A stretch of 64,000 nucleotides of DNA from Cristatella mucedo (GCA_009760855.2 WPIO01000028.1:2345001-2409000); one strand, 5' to 3'. Shown: positions 11,164 through 43,771, counted from the first letter of the stretch. Program-made: numbers and translations. Notes: generated by a model from the letters alone, not told the origin.

Positions 11164-14100
11164 CTATAAGTATACAAAAATACACAAGCAAATGACGTTT
11201 TCGGGTAATCCACAAGGACCCGGTAAGACATAAGAAAAGAGGGCAAACTACTTTGTGGGAGAAGCAGCCAGCATTGGGAAAAACACAGCGTCGCTGCACG
11301 AATGAGCCCGAAAAAGCAAAGTCGATTGCGCTCGCCTTACTTTCCCCGTCGCCATCCGTGTCAAACTCTTCGATCATCGCGCGTAGCTCCTCCTCAGGAA
11401 TGGTTTCCCCAAGCTCCCTGCAATGAATGCAATGGCATCACAGCTCGCTGCCGAGCAAAGACGGCAGTGAGCTGCAAGCGAGAAGGGGGCTGCCTGACTG
11501 ACCGAGCCACGCGGCGCAAGTTCCGCAGGCTTATCTTGCCAGTGTCGTCATCGTCAAAAAGCTTAAACGCTTTCACCAGCTCCTCGTGAGGATTGCGCCC
11601 CTGAATGAGCTCTGTGGCTGAAACGGTCATTGCACAACACACCAGTCACCGAGGCCGTAACCATGCAGGAAGGGAGGGGGAGTATGGATGTGGAAGAGCT
11701 CAGAAAGAGTCTATGGCCGCCTACTGCTGTCGCCGCCGCCCTGGCCTCCCCATCCACGTGCGAGAGGACCGTCTGCTGCGCAAGATGCGCAAGCTAGCCC
11801 TGAAAGTGCACTTGCAGGGCTAGTGGCACTGAGCCAAAAGAATGCCACGAGCTAGGCACTCGAAGTTTTTAACTGGACCGAAAGAAGAAGGGCTGATGAT
11901 GAGTACCACGACGACTGCTCGCTTCGTATAGCCAAGACAATAGTGGCAGAATCAAGGTTTGGCACACCCCTTTTTTCTCTGGAACCAGTGCTGGCGCACG
12001 GCATTTCATACACAGCACTGTAGATCAGAATGCACATCTAGGTGTGCATCGGAGGTGGCTGGTGGCTCAGCCAAGCCAGTCGCCTGGTTGGAATCTCACG
12101 AGAGGCAGTCCTAGTCCAACTAGCTCCGTAGGCGATCTTTTTGAACGCCTTTTCAGGCTGCGACGTGCTCAAAAATCGAGGAGAATCACGCCCTACTAGC
12201 AAAGCAGCACAGTGCATTACGTTGCTAGGAGCTTATTAAATATGATCGTTTATTACACGTGCAGCTTTATATACCAGACACAGGAGACTTTAACCGAGAT
12301 ACTAGATGACTAACTCTCACGGTGGCCATATTGACAGCTTGTGCAAACACTCGTGGCCACAAGTGTGTGCCATGCATGAGTGCACGGGAACAGTGACAAA
12401 CGATCTTGCTACACTACAGCTTGATTCTCTTATAACTTGACTGTTTGAGCTACTAGAGTGAACATAGCTGCTGCCACTCAAAAGCTTCTAGGGTACTTTT
12501 CACCGGCTTGCCGGGCCAGCTTCGAACAGTAGTGGCAAGAAGCCTACAGCCAGGCTTGCCAAGTAAAAGTAATGAGTGGTTGATTAAATGGCCGAAACTA
12601 GACATACTATTGCTACTTTCACTCAATGCCAGCCGTACAATACAATATTTGTTTCTTCTTGGTTAAATACCAATTGATTTGGAAGACAGACAGCCAATTA
12701 AATCGTATTTAAAACAATTTATAGCTGCTAGCTTTTGTCATGCTCGACTTTGTCTGGTTGCTAACATTGAGCGCTTTTGTCTCGCTTGCTTTTGCAACGG
12801 TGCCGATGGCGTCGTGTCTGCGCATGAGCGTACGGCACGGTGAACTTGGTACACCGGGTAGTCTGCAAGCCGCAGCTCTATGGAATTGATGGTCTTTTGC
12901 CCGGCAGAAGTGATGATCCTATGTCTGGCAGGCATGCTATTTACTATGAAATGTCGACTGTGCACAGATTTGGGGTACCCGGTTTGGATTGTGTCTGTTC
13001 ATGCTTTTAGCACTAAGAATGCTTGGCAGAGCAAGTTCATTTTACTGCACAAATATCTGACACGAACAAATTTGTTCCCATCAGCAGAACTTACAGACAA
13101 AATGGGTTGGTGAACACCCCTGTCAAGTGGATACAAGCACTCACACCTAACACTGCATTCCTACTACTAGGTTACCAGTTAAAGGCACTCAGTCATCTGT
13201 CAAAGAGAGTGAGCCGACATGCTGCCACTCTCTCCTCTGGTTCAGGAGCTCGTGGGTTCAACTCCCCGCAAGAGGAAATACAAGCAGATACTAGCTCCTA
13301 CATGTGTCTGTTGATGCTCTTGTGGAGCTTAGCTTTACACATATCCGGCTTACAGTTCAAAGATATTTTATTTTACAATACTCAGTAACTTACACAGGAC
13401 CTTTCTGCATTACTACTCTCGATCAAGTGGCAATGAACATCAAATCAATGACTAGTGACTTCAGCTGCAGCAGCAAGTAGGCTGCACGACATGTTTCTAT
13501 GCTGTGCAGCCTCCATGTTAAACCACAATATGAGCAACAGCAGAAGCACTCAACGGCTGCGTTGCACCAATCAGCCTTCACCTAGCACTACGAAACATTT
13601 TTTTTCACTCACCAACGTCCTGAAAGTCTTCAAAAGCAATCTTGCCAGTGCTATCTTTGTCATAATCACGTAGTATTTTCAAAACGTCTGCTTTCTTCAT
13701 GTCAAAGCCTAATGCCCTCAAGGCAACCTATAAGAATCAAGCAAGCTGGGTCTCAGTCTAGGGGCAAGGTGCTTCAACTTCACGACCCAGGTCGCGGTAC
13801 TGTTACAATGGCGATTCATAATTGGCCATTGCAAGTAGGAGTGATGACTGCTAAGGAACACTGCTGCTATATGCATGAGGCTGTTAATCAGCTAAGATTT
13901 CCTTTAACAATTTTCATCCATACAGTGCACACTGAGAACTTAGTCTCTACTCAGGCATTTCACATATGCCGCAAAGTTCAAGCACACCGCTTTAATTTTT
14001 ACTTCACAAGCTGCAGTCGGGTAAGCTGTACTGCTGCCCTGGTTTGGCACAGGTAACCAGGTGCTTGCCTTTAACGACATAAGTCAAGGTAAATGCATTT

Positions 14101-15101
14101 TATGATCAAAGTCGTGGGATCCAACCCTCGGAACATGCGAAGCACCTGCGGTGCTATACGAATAATGTAATATAATTCATTTTTATAGCAACCTAAGAGA
14201 ACTTAATCTCTATTCAGGTGCTTTGGGAAGAGGAAGGAATACAACTATTTCGCTGGTGGATAGAGCTTCGGCTTAATGACACTAACGGCTCAGATGAGAG
14301 GAGATATTCACCGATGGCCACTGTAGCTAAAGGGATCTTCAGTTAGGTCAGCAGCCACACCTACTGCAGCTACCAGTACGGTGTTTCTCTAGTTGCTAGC
14401 ACCAAGTGCCACGTCGTAGGTCTGAGGCTTGGTGGTCGGCAATCAAACTCGGTTGGTGAAACTAAACAATGTTCCTGTCAGGTCTATGTCGAGTCAAACG
14501 CACCCTTGTGATGTTCAAACATCTGACAGATGGCACCTTATGAGGTATGCATCTGTGCACAGATCACTAGGCTGCTCTATCAATTAACCAGTGAGTTTAA
14601 AATAGAGCAATCTGGAAAGTGAGTACAGAATGATGCCAGTGGACTACTATTCAGCAAAACAGCAAAGACTTCGAGTTGTGTAAAACACATCATTGACCTA
14701 TCTGAATAATACGACAATCACTCTCGTGCGGTTCATCAGACACATCAGGACTACAACACTTTGGTCCAATTGACTAACGGCAAAAAGGCACGATCTGTTT
14801 TTGTTCTTACCTCGTGTCCCAATTCACCTAAGTTTACATATTAAGTTTCAACGTGAAAGGGTAAAGACGAATGCATTCAAAATGCTTGCATAAAACCACC
14901 AAAGGCAAAGTTCACATAACACATTTCAGCAACAACCAATAGCGCACCTTAAGTTCATGATAATCCAGCATTTTGTCTTTATCTGTATCAAAAAGGTCAA
15001 AAGCATCCTTGACCTCCAGTTTCTGATCTTCACTGATCTCGCGGCGCTTTCTTCGGCGGCTAGCACCACCAGCCGGCACAGGTAATTCAACAGCCAAAGG
15101 C
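11120..15101 (-). CDS. CETN3: centrin-3, five exons recovered, start exon not placed
   Basis: Exons at 15101-14948, 13727-13613, 11617-11503, 11417-11341 and 11163-11120 join in frame and encode 167 residues plus a stop. The product is a centrin with four EF-hands. EF1 is [17 protein letters not shown]2 is [17 protein letters not shown]3 is [19 protein letters not shown] and EF4 is [14 protein letters not shown], ending AAIMSGDT. From [12 protein letters not shown] onward it aligns without gaps to my memory of human CETN3, which ends AIMTGDI. EF1 and EF4 have full calcium ligands; EF3 has Asn at loop position 12, as in other centrin-3 proteins. Centrins are small calcium-binding proteins of centrioles and basal bodies. 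The intron phases (0, 1, 2, 1) all match. The first recovered exon begins with the last base of a split codon, so a tiny upstream start exon is expected. Alternatively the in-frame ATG at 15145 is used, but a good CATTGCAG acceptor lies between it and the exon. Confidence 0.92.
11341..11417 (-). CDS. CETN3: centrin-3 exon D (EF-hand 4, first half)
   Basis: Acceptor CATTGCAG, donor GTAAGG. Encodes [18 protein letters not shown] and DTDGDGE. Leaves in phase 1, one base into the Ile codon completed by exon E. Confidence 0.9.
11503..11617 (-). CDS. CETN3: centrin-3 exon C (EF-hand 3)
   Basis: Acceptor CGTTTCAG, donor GTCAGT. Encodes [20 protein letters not shown], then [18 protein letters not shown]. 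Leaves in phase 2, splitting an Arg codon. Confidence 0.93.
11830..13600. other. centrin-3 intron between exons C and B
   Basis: No further exon recognised. Mostly unique-looking AT-leaning sequence. Confidence 0.5.
13613..13727 (-). CDS. CETN3: centrin-3 exon B (EF-hand 2)
   Basis: Acceptor CTTATAG, donor GTGAGT. Encodes [20 protein letters not shown], then [18 protein letters not shown]. It ends one base into an Ala codon (phase 1), completed by exon C. Confidence 0.92.
13745..13900 (+). repeat. SINE1-like copy in centrin-3 intron
   Basis: GGGTCTCAGTCTAGGGGCAA head, CACGACCCAGGTCGCGGTAC, and TGGCCATTGCAAGTAGGAGT body, ending GAGGCTGTTAATCAGCTA as in other SINE1 copies. Confidence 0.6.
14035..14160 (+). 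repeat. SINE2-like fragment
   Basis: TGGTTTGGCACAGGTAACCA head and AAAGTCGTGGGATCCAACCC. Diverged; the tail is missing or rearranged. Confidence 0.45.
14165..14232 (-). repeat. SINE2/L2-type tail fragment
   Basis: AATTCATTTTTATAGCAACC, then AGAGAACTTAATCTCTATTC. Confidence 0.5.
14948..15101 (-). CDS. CETN3: centrin-3 exon A (basic N-terminus and EF-hand 1)
   Basis: Acceptor CATTGCAG sits just above 15101 and donor GTGCGC just below 14948. The exon encodes [12 protein letters not shown], a basic RRRKRRE stretch and the first EF-hand, ending YHELK. It enters in phase 2 and leaves in phase 0. Confidence 0.9.
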
Positions 15102-15384
15102 CTGCAATGAGAGGCATGATTCGGCTGAGAGGTGTCATCCGGCACAAAGACAGATAACTATAGATAACTATATATAACTATATAGATAGGCAGAGGACAG
15201 ATAACTAAACAACATGGCTGAGGCCGGGCTACTCGGGACAGTTGTGCCATACACTCCACACCCAACAATCAAACGCGAGTGGTCGGTTGCAGTCAACTAG
15301 TTGCTATCAACACAACGGCATGCATCTTCTGTAAAGACATAGCTTGGCTACAGGACGAGGGCCAGCAGAAAATTGTACAGTGCC

Positions 15385-15550
15385 AGCCGTGCTGGCTTGG
15401 CCCAGTGGCTAAGGTGCTCGCCCCAACCGAGGTCAAGGTGAATGTATATGATGGCCGAGGTCGTAGGCTCGAGCCCCATGGCATATGTGAAGCGCCTGAC
15501 TAGAGATTAAGTTCTCTTAGGGTGCTATACAAATGAATTACATTTTTAAT
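15385..15550 (+). repeat. SINE2, well-preserved copy
   Basis: GTGCTGGCTTGGCCCAGTGG head with A-box; TCGTAGGCTCGAGCCCCATG B-box; GAAGCGCCTGACTAGAGATT AAGTTCTCTTAGGGTGCTAT hairpin tail; AT-rich end. Confidence 0.8.
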
Positions 15551-15880
15551 TATATTACACAAGAAAAAGAAGAGCTGTCGAATTCAGTCAAGCAGCAGCT
15601 ACCATCTATTGATGCATCAAACTTGAGACGGGTGGCGCACTAGTTTGAAACGACATAGCTGACACCAGCTACAGCATTCAAAACTGTGCTCCTTCTCTCC
15701 TAGATATATCAAGCCCACGACAAGAAGCCTTTTAACCTTCAAGTTAGCAAGCAAGCAGCTCAGTCACCTACTTAGCCATGTCTACATTTCCATGTGACCA
15801 GCAGTTACAAACAACAATCAATCAGTTTCTACAACCATTAGTGGCTCAGCAGGCAAACACAACGTGGCAGCAGGAAGTGG

Positions 15881-15950
15881 GAGAGACACAGAAAGAGAGA
15901 GAAAGAGAGGGAGAGAGAGAGAGAGACAGACAGAGAAAGAGAGGGAAGGA
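15881..15950. repeat. (GA)n-rich simple repeat
   Basis: Imperfect GAGAGA/GAAAGA tract. Confidence 0.9.
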
Positions 15951-16189
15951 TGAGCGAGAATGTATAGTAATGCACTCTAGCAGGGCTGAAGGAGAAGAAC
16001 TTTGCTGACAAACTGAAGACGATAGGCAGGCTGACTCTTACAAAAGTCACGAGTGCAGCAGGACCAAGTCAGCAGGGCAAAACTAGTGATAGTGGTGATA
16101 TAAACCTGCATATCTATGGTATAAATGACCACGTTGCAATGAATCATTGTTGCTTTATATAACAACTCGGCTTGTACATGGTCAAGTGC

Positions 16190-16530
16190 TCAAGTCAGTT
16201 CAATGCTATACCACACTCCGGAAATGCATGTACTGCACGGTATGCTCCCAAAGCCTGGAACTCACTACTGACAAACGTCACAACGTCCCCTGACATGACG
16301 ACATTTAAAAAAAAAGCTTAAAACACACCTTTTTATTACAGCATTTGGTGGGTCTCTGTGATTTGTCCTTCGTGTGCATGTACCTACTTACACTATGCCT
16401 GCTGCTTGAGGATGTTACCACTAAACATTTGGTAATGCTTCCTGTGCAGCATCTGTCAAGCGCCAAATGAAAAATTCAGTTCACTGAGGGTGGGTGCTAT
16501 ACAAATATATTGATATTCTTATTATCATCA
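16190..16530 (+). mobile_element. L2-A LINE 3' end
   Basis: GTATGCTCCCAAAGCCTGGA (YAPKAWN), TTTTTATTACAGCATTTGGT, then a decayed hairpin. Confidence 0.75.
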
Positions 16531-16994
16531 CTTTAATCGTCGTAACTACACGGTGCGCAGCAGCTACCATGCGACTGCCATGCCCCAAATGAGGTACAGG
16601 CTTATCAGAATAGAGCAGGGGGCGGAGAAACTAGACAGTGCCACCCACCAGGCCTTGCCGAGCTCAGTGCCACCAGCACGATACCTTTGCTCTAGAAACA
16701 GACAGCCACGAATTCAGAGCCAAGGAAACCTATAGGCCAAGTTTGAGACATCTTGAAGGTCATTTAAGGCTAATTTCGAGAATCTACTCATTCTCATTAC
16801 TCGAATGCATTCCCTGAGCAATGCTATCAACAGGTTACATATCATATTGCACAGTGATGCACTATCACGGATACATCACGTGTATTAACCAACAAAAAAC
16901 TGCAGGCAAACTACTATTCCTATGCAATTAGCTAGCACGGTGATCCTCCATTTAGCGCGAGTCCCTTTATGATACAATAGCGAACTCGAAGAAG

Positions 16995-19260
16995 CATGTA
17001 ATGTATCTCCGTCTGTAACTCCACAAAGTCGTAAAGACAATGTGGGTGTTACGCAGGAGTTTTGTATAGCGCACTCACAGCCTAAGCGGCTTTCGGTACG
17101 CATTCGGCAGCCAACAGACTTCGTCTCACGCAGCAAAGAAAAAGTGGGAAGCATAGCAGTCAGGAGAGGAGTTGAGGTAGTGAGTAGCGTGGAAGTAGCA
17201 CCTCAGAACCGCTGAAAAGGATGAGCCATAGTCGGCAATAGTAGAGTAGGTGTCCCGTAAGAATCGTAGAAGCGAATTCCGCAGTCTAGGACCTGCAGCA
17301 CTAAAGCTTCTGTCACCAACGGTCTTTAAGCGGAGGAAAGGAACAGCTAATTTATTGTCCACACAGAACCCGAGGGCACGAACAGGCTGAAACTGATGCA
17401 GCAGTTCAGCTAGGTACGAAGGAGCCAAGCCGTGGCGGGCCTTGTGGGTCAGCATAAAAACCTTGCTCTGAATCCATTGGTCAACCGGCATCCAAGTTAG
17501 CTCTTTTAGATAAGGAGACACGTGCTCAAACTTCTGGGACTTGAAGACCAGCCTTGCAGCCATATTCATAGTCCGCTGTAGTGGCATAATAGCTTTCTTT
17601 GGCAGCCCAGCCAAAAGGGAATTACAATAATCAAGCCAAGAGAGAACTAAGGAGCTAGTTACATTTTTTACAAGCCACTGTGGAAGACAGCTCCTAATCT
17701 TGGATAGGGATCGGACGTGATGGCTAGCTGCAGAAGCAGTCTTCTGAATGAAGCTTTTGAAATTAAGGCAGCTGCCGAAAACGACACCTAATTTCGAGCA
17801 CGTGGCGATGGTCGCATAACAGCATCACCTATTAGAAGAGCAAAGCCTTATAATTCAGCCACAAGCTTAGGGTGTCCTATGAGCAGCAGTTCGGTTTTAT
17901 CATCGTTTAATTTCAGGAAGTTTTCCAACATCCAGGATCGAATATTGACAAGGCAAGCATTCAATTTTTCAGTTGCTGCAGCATATTCCGACGGTTTGAA
18001 TGACAAATACAACTGAGTATCGTCAGCATACAAGTGATATCCTATTCCATGGGCCTTAATTACATTTCCCAGAGGTTGAGTATAAATGGAGAACAGCAAG
18101 GGACCGAGTACAGACCCTGAGGGACTCCACAGGTGACCCTTCTCGTGTGTGAGACCTGACCCCCACACGACACAGATTGAACACGATCAGACAAGTACGA
18201 TTTAAACCACGCCAGTGCTTCGTCTGCCAGACCGATCGTTGTTCTCAATCGTTCAAGCAGAGCATCGTGATCAATGGTGTCGAAGGCAGCAGACAGATCA
18301 AGCAGAGCTACGGCAGTGACATTCCCGTCGTCGTTACCACGTAGAATGTCATTGTTAACACGGAGGAGAGCAGTTTCGGTGGAGTGCTGCCTCTTAAACC
18401 CTGATTGAAATGTTTCTGGCATTTCATTCTTTTCAATATATTCAACCAGCTGCTTAGCAACAATTTTTTCAAAAATCTTTGACAAGAAAGGAAGAAAGGA
18501 AACTGGGCGATAGTTTGCAAGGACCTCTTGTGTCTAATCCAGGCTTTTAAGTATGGGTCTAACGATTGCCGATTTGAAGGATTTGGGGACGAACCCTTTT
18601 CCCAGAGAAGCATTAACAATCTTGGTTATGGCAGAGCTAAGTTGGACTGCTAGTGAAGACCACAGAGATGAAGGTATAGGGTCTTCAGGAGACGAGCTCT
18701 TTTTGCTTGACCTTATTAAGGTAGCCACATCGCATGCAGAAACCTCGGAGAACCATATAAGGAAGGTCACAGGTTGTGGAACCGCGATTGCTTTAGTCGG
18801 AGGGGGCTTAATAGGGGCACGAATGTGCACAATTTTTTCAGTACAGAAGGCTGAAAACTTATCGGCTGAGCCCTTGATATCTGGGAAGTCAGACCTCACA
18901 GCATTGGCCATTAAATGGTTCGCTGTCTTATAAATCTGTTTAGGGTCCGACTGGCAGGAATTCAGCTTTCGGATGAAAAAAGAGGCCTTGGCTTTTTTAA
19001 GCTTTCGGTTGTAAACTCGAAGAAAGTCTTTGAAATGGACTAGATCTGCATCAGACCCCGATTTCTTGAAACAACGTTTAAGCCTGTGCTTAATGCGGCG
19101 CATCTTTAAGATTTTTTTTTATAAATTGAAAGGAATCTCCACGACTTTGAACACGGATAGCATGAATGGGAGCATGCTTGACAAGAGCACTCCTGAGTGT
19201 CATGTTCATTGCATGAGTGAGGGTATCGAGGCTGCCGGTCGAGTCTGAATGCAGATAAAT
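16995..19260 (-). mobile_element. L2-B LINE, longest copy (RT domain and 3' end, several frameshifts)
   Basis: Non-LTR retrotransposon of the CR1/L2 group. Reading from 19260 down: a linker (THAMNMTLRSALVKHAPIH); the RT region with NYRPVS-type block lost to a break near 18530; FQSGFKRQHSTETALLRVNN; motif A ALLDLSAAFDTIDH; GVPQG; motif [12 protein letters not shown]; thumb ([16 protein letters not shown]); and the C-terminal AARLVFKSQKFEHV to KARHGLAPSYLAELLHQF. The catalytic Asp residues of motifs A and C survive, but frames change near 18110, 17850 and 17615, so it cannot make one protein. The endonuclease part is absent (5' truncation). The 3' end is CGGAGATACATTACATG-like, different from L2-A. 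Confidence 0.85.
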
Positions 19261-19439
19261 TTGTTAGTGACTAGAGCCTGCTCTCCACGTCTTACACAGA
19301 AAACCATCTTTGGAGCACCAGAACAGAAGCTGCATAATTCTGCTATAAAATCAGCTAGCAGGAAATGGCAATCGCCAGTAGACACAAATGACCACAAGCA
19401 CTCCCGCCAAAGTCACATTTCCCTTGTCAAATTTGCCTA

Positions 19440-20190
19440 ATCGTGAGAGTGACCCAGTAACTCATTGGCACATACATGGACATACAATGCACACATTCAC
19501 GGACAACGAACTGTGACATGAGGAAACAAACGGCGATGCCTTGTTGTAGCATAACCGATTGCATCTGAACAACCCACTCTTTTTCTAAGATGTCATCGTA
19601 CTAGCGACCCCACTTTTCTGAAATCGTGGCTGAATGAGCAGTATGATTGGAACCTGGGGCACTTGGCACATCAAGACTGAGTGATGCAGGCAACACAAAC
19701 GTAGTACCAAGCATGTTGATCCAATCCTGAGTGATCCGTTATAAATCTTGAATGAATTCGCATTAAAACGTCAAAATAAATTTATGCCACGGGAGTGACG
19801 ACAGTAACAATATTATTAGCTCAGTTTTAAGGTGCTCACATTTAAATACCTAAGGTATGGGTTCGATCCCTGCAGAATGTATTCCTGTAGCACTGCTACA
19901 AAGGGGCAGACACTTGATAATTGCTACATAAATAAGGCTGTTGAATAAGCCTTCCCATACTTTACCATTCGTGAGCAACGTGAGCGTGTATCGAACGGCT
20001 CAATTATGACACTAGGCTCATGAAGATGACAGGGTAGCACCATCAAGCTCAGTTGCACGTTGCCACGAACTGACAGAGATATTGATGATGCACACGTTGA
20101 GGCGATGACGGGTTTCACATCTCTGATTTGTCACTCCAAGACGTAAATACGCATTCAGAGGGCGAAAATTAACTGGCACGATAAGACTAA
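19440..20190. other. no feature recognised
   Basis: AT-leaning, no coding or repeat signal I can name apart from a possible tRNA-like B-box (GGTTCGATCC) at about 19860. Confidence 0.35.
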
Positions 20191-20194
20191 TACT

Positions 20195-20940
20195 TAGGTA
20201 ATAATAATAACAATACACTTCATATAACGCCTTCAGATAACTCAATCTCTTTCTAGGCACTTTACATTTGCTGCAAAGAAAGCACGATCGAATAGTTAGT
20301 AGTAGTAAGCTGAATAAACAACAAGAATAACATGGTTAGGGATGACATGCACAGGGTCAGCATGCAAGTATGGTTAATGGCAGCATGCAACAGTGTCAGC
20401 ACAATAAGCACAGACAGGACGAATCACAGCGAGCCACTAAACGCTGTAAAAAAAATAGATGCGTTTTAGTTTTTACTTTAAATGTGGACAAATCAGGAGA
20501 TATCGTGATGCAGGTCTGGAGTGAGTTCCAGGCTTTGGGAGCATATGAACTAAAGGCACGGTCTCCAAAGGTTTGTATGAGGTATAGGTAAGCAGTTAGA
20601 TTCCGAAAAGCGGATGGAACGATGCTTAGCCTGGTGGGGGAGTACACCTGATAGGTAGGCTGGAGCCAAAGAACGAAGGGACCTAAAAGTGAGTGACAAA
20701 ACCACCTTGAAGTCGATGCGTTGCTTGACTGGGAGACAGTGCAGGTCGGCGAGAAGTGGTGTAATGTGGCAACTGCGACACTTACGACAGACAAGCATAG
20801 CTGCAGATTTTTGCACCAGCTGTAAGCGTCTTATTGCACAGGCCGGTAGACCGGCAAGTAGTGAGTTACAGAAGTCAAGGAGGGATGTCACAAATGCATG
20901 GACCAATTTAGATGCGGTATCCAGACTATAGCATCTGCAA
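20195..20940 (-). mobile_element. L2-A LINE, 5'-truncated
   Basis: Reads SKLVHAFVTSLLDFCNSLLA and HITPLLADLHCLPVKQRIDF, then frameshifts. The 3' hairpin is at about 20232-20262. It ends about 300 bp upstream of the ADAM paralogue 2 start. Confidence 0.85.
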
Positions 20941-21242
20941 CGCGGCGTCGTGGTTCGCATTCAACGGGAAAGCTTTCTCCCGAGTCTGATCGGCCAACCA
21001 CCCCGTACATCGAAGCAATCAAGTCTCGGGGTCCATTTACGTACCTAGCAGGACCGCTCATGATTGAATCCGTCCTTGGCGCTCGATATACAAACGGACA
21101 GCGGAAGCTTGACAATGCCAAGGTCGTTGCAGAGGTCCGCATCTTGCCAACCAGAAGTTTTTATAACACGTCGATCACAATAGCATCGCGATGATGAGAG
21201 CTAGTTAGCCGAAAAAATAACTGCTATATTTCAAGACTTAAG

Positions 21243-40928
<19,686 letters not shown>

Positions 40929-40929
40929 A

Positions 40930-41740
40930 TCCTCGCCGAATTGCGAGCCGGATGCCACTCTCAAGTGACGACTGGTGAAGTGGGAAATTTCGCGTTTAGG
41001 ATTTGTTTCGCGGGGGCGCCTGCGAAAGTCCTAGCTGTCAGCCGCTGCGACAGGTGCTCGCGCGACTGGCCCAGCGTACGTCAAGAGGGCGCCGCCATTT
41101 CGTTCCGGGCGCTCGCGCAGTTACGTCGTCGCAGTAGCAGAAAGGCGGCCTCCGAGGCTAGACTCATCTCTTATAAACTGGCAGTCCGCCCGCTATTTAG
41201 AAGACCAACAGTCACAGGCTGAGAAGCAGTGACCAGCGACTGCAGAGCGCCTTATCCAGGCTAGACATCCTATATCTAGGTTAAAGCCGCCGACAGTAGA
41301 GCAGCGCTCTTGGCGCGGCTACATAAACGCTAATTGCTGCTTCGCTCCGGCGGTATCTTCTTGCTTTCAGCAGGTACCGATAACTTGCCTGGTCGCAGCC
41401 GTCAGTAATGCGGACAATCGCATCATCATTAGCTAGCTAGCTAGTGTCGCTAACAGGGTGCTACGGCTTCCACGTCGGGACGGAACTAGGCCGCGAGCGA
41501 AGCTGGCGTAATGGTGCACGTCTCAGAAAACGAGCGACGACTACCGGCGACGCCTGAACCTTGTAACGTGGCATTAACGCAAATTTTAGGTGCATGACGT
41601 AGCGGCATACAGCAGCAACGAAGAGTGCCGCATAACTTAGGTCCGTACCGCCGCCTAGATAAGTCCGTTCGACATTTGATGGGCGGTTGCAGGCGTCCAA
41701 TAGTAGCCATAACGTACAACAGCATTCATACGGCTCTCAA
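40930..41740. other. downstream of ADAM paralogue 2, unassigned
   Basis: No clear AATAAA within the first 100 bp other than AATAAATCC overlapping the stop region at 40925. Contains the 41466-41500 dispersed motif discussed in the findings. Confidence 0.3.
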
Positions 41741-41754
41741 GCCTGGAGTACAAC

Positions 41755-43770
41755 TCCCAATAGAATCCTGTTCCTTAATTCTACGCAGCACTTCAATGTC
41801 TGCATTCAAGGTGACCACTAGTGACCTCGTCCTGAAGTTCATATCCCAAATAAAGAAGACAACTAGTCCTTCGGACCCTATCCCCGCTGTCCTGTTTCTA
41901 CGAGGCATTGATCTGCTGCTTCCTGCAAAACTAACGTCATGCATAATTCATTAGTCTCAGATCGTGTCCCAGCACCTTTCAAAAAGGTTGTAGTCAGGCT
42001 ACTATTCAAGAAAGAAACACTAGGCCCCGAGAACTTGAGCAACTTCCACCTAGTCTCCGTTCTACCGGTACTATCAAAGACACTGGAAAAAGTCGTGGCA
42101 GACCAGCTGAACTTTTACATTGAAACTTCATACCTTGCTAGTAAGTTTCAGTCTGGTTTTAGAGCTAATTATTCCGAAGAGACAGAATTGCTTCGGGTAT
42201 ATAAGGACCTGCATAGGAATGCAGACTCAGGTAGAGTCTCTCTGCTTAGTTTTCTCGATCTTTTGGTAGCTTTTGACACTATCGATCATCGAAGTCCTTC
42301 TTGAGCGCCTCTCATCTCGCCTGGGCATCACTTGCACTACACTCCAATGGTTCAGGTCCTACATCAGTGGGAGACTTCAGAGTAAATGGCAGGAACCTCT
42401 GAAGTATGGGGTACCTCAGGGCTCTGTGTTTGATCTCGTTCTTTTCACTGTTTATACTCTCACTCTTGCCGATGTGATTGCCGAGCACAATCTCGGCTTT
42501 CACTTCTATGCGGATGACACTCAGTTGTACCTTTGCTTTGAACACTCCCGCCCCTCCAGCACGTCTATTCTCTCAACTCCCTTGCTGCGTGTATCGGTGA
42601 GCCCTGATGGCACACTAGGTAACGCTGTTGTTTTCCCGACCTCTTCCTGAGGTCGCGGGTTCAAATCCTGCGGTGGGCGATCCTTTATTGCCACTGCAAG
42701 CGGTGGTGATAGCCGTAAAAGCTCTTCTGTCACTATATAAAAGAGGTTGTTAAATCAGTTCGTATTTTTAGCGATGACATTAGACCGTGGTTGGCAGCAA
42801 ACTTTCTCAAATTGAATGATGATAAAACCAACTTACTAGTTATGGGCAAACCAAGTGTGATTCAGAAATTGAAAAGGTTAGAGCTCACTATCAGCTCTGC
42901 CAGCACATTTCCTGTTGAATCTGCACGAAATCTAGGCGTCCCATTCCAAAGGGCCTTTTCATTAGATGACCACATCAGCTCCACAGTCAAGACTGCTTAC
43001 TTTCAGCTACATAGCATTGCTAAAATTCGGGCTCGGTTAGACATGGATACCATATTTAAATTGGTCCACGCATTTGTGACATCCCGTGTAGACTTCTGTA
43101 ATTTATTACTTGCCGGCCTACCGGCCTGTGCAATCAGGTGCTTATAGATGGTGCACAACTCTACAGTTTGGCTTGTCAGTCGTAAACATCGCAGTTGTCA
43201 CATCACACTACTTCTCGCCGATGTTCACTGGCTCCCAGTCAACCAACACATCGAGTTCAAGGTTGTGTCACTCACTTGTGGGTTCTTTCACTGTTTGGCT
43301 CCAACTTCCCAATCAGGTCCTACTCCCTACCAGGCTAAGCATCGTACAACCCGCTTTTCTGAATTTAATCCTATACCTATGCCTCGTACGAACCTCGAAT
43401 GCTTTGAAGGTTGTACCACTAGTTCGTATGCTCCCAAAGCCTGGAACTCACTTCGACTTGTCACGACATCCCCTGACTTGACCACATTTAAAAAGAAAAT
43501 AAAAACGCACCTATTTATCACAGTATTTAGTGGGTCCATGTGATTCGTCCTTTGTGTGCTTATGCGTGCTGACACTGTGCCTGCTGCCACTAAACATATT
43601 TGCATGCTGACCCTGTGCATGTCACCTCTAACCATGCTATGCCTGTTTTTCCTTGAGCATGCTACCGCTAACCATTCGATCGTGCTTCCTTTGCAGCAAA
43701 TTTAAAGTGCCTAGAAAATATCGAGTTCTCTGAGGGTGCTATAGGAAATGGATTATTATTGTCATTATTA
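41755..43770 (+). mobile_element. L2-A LINE, 5'-truncated, carrying a nested SINE1
   Basis: Linker (MSAFKVTTSDLVLKFISQIK), RT (QSGFRANYSEETELLRVYKD, motif A SFLDLLVAFDTIDH, YGVPQGSV, motif [14 protein letters not shown]), SINE1 at 42595-42765, then thumb ([19 protein letters not shown]) and C-terminus, hairpin at about 43708 and tail. Motif A and C Asp residues are kept, but frameshifts at about 42270 and in the C-terminus break it. Confidence 0.85.
42595..42765 (+). repeat. SINE1 nested in L2-A
   Basis: GTGAGCCCTGATGGCACACT to GAGGTTGTTAAATCAGTTCG, inserted between the motif C and thumb coding regions. Confidence 0.85.
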
Positions 43771-43771
43771 T

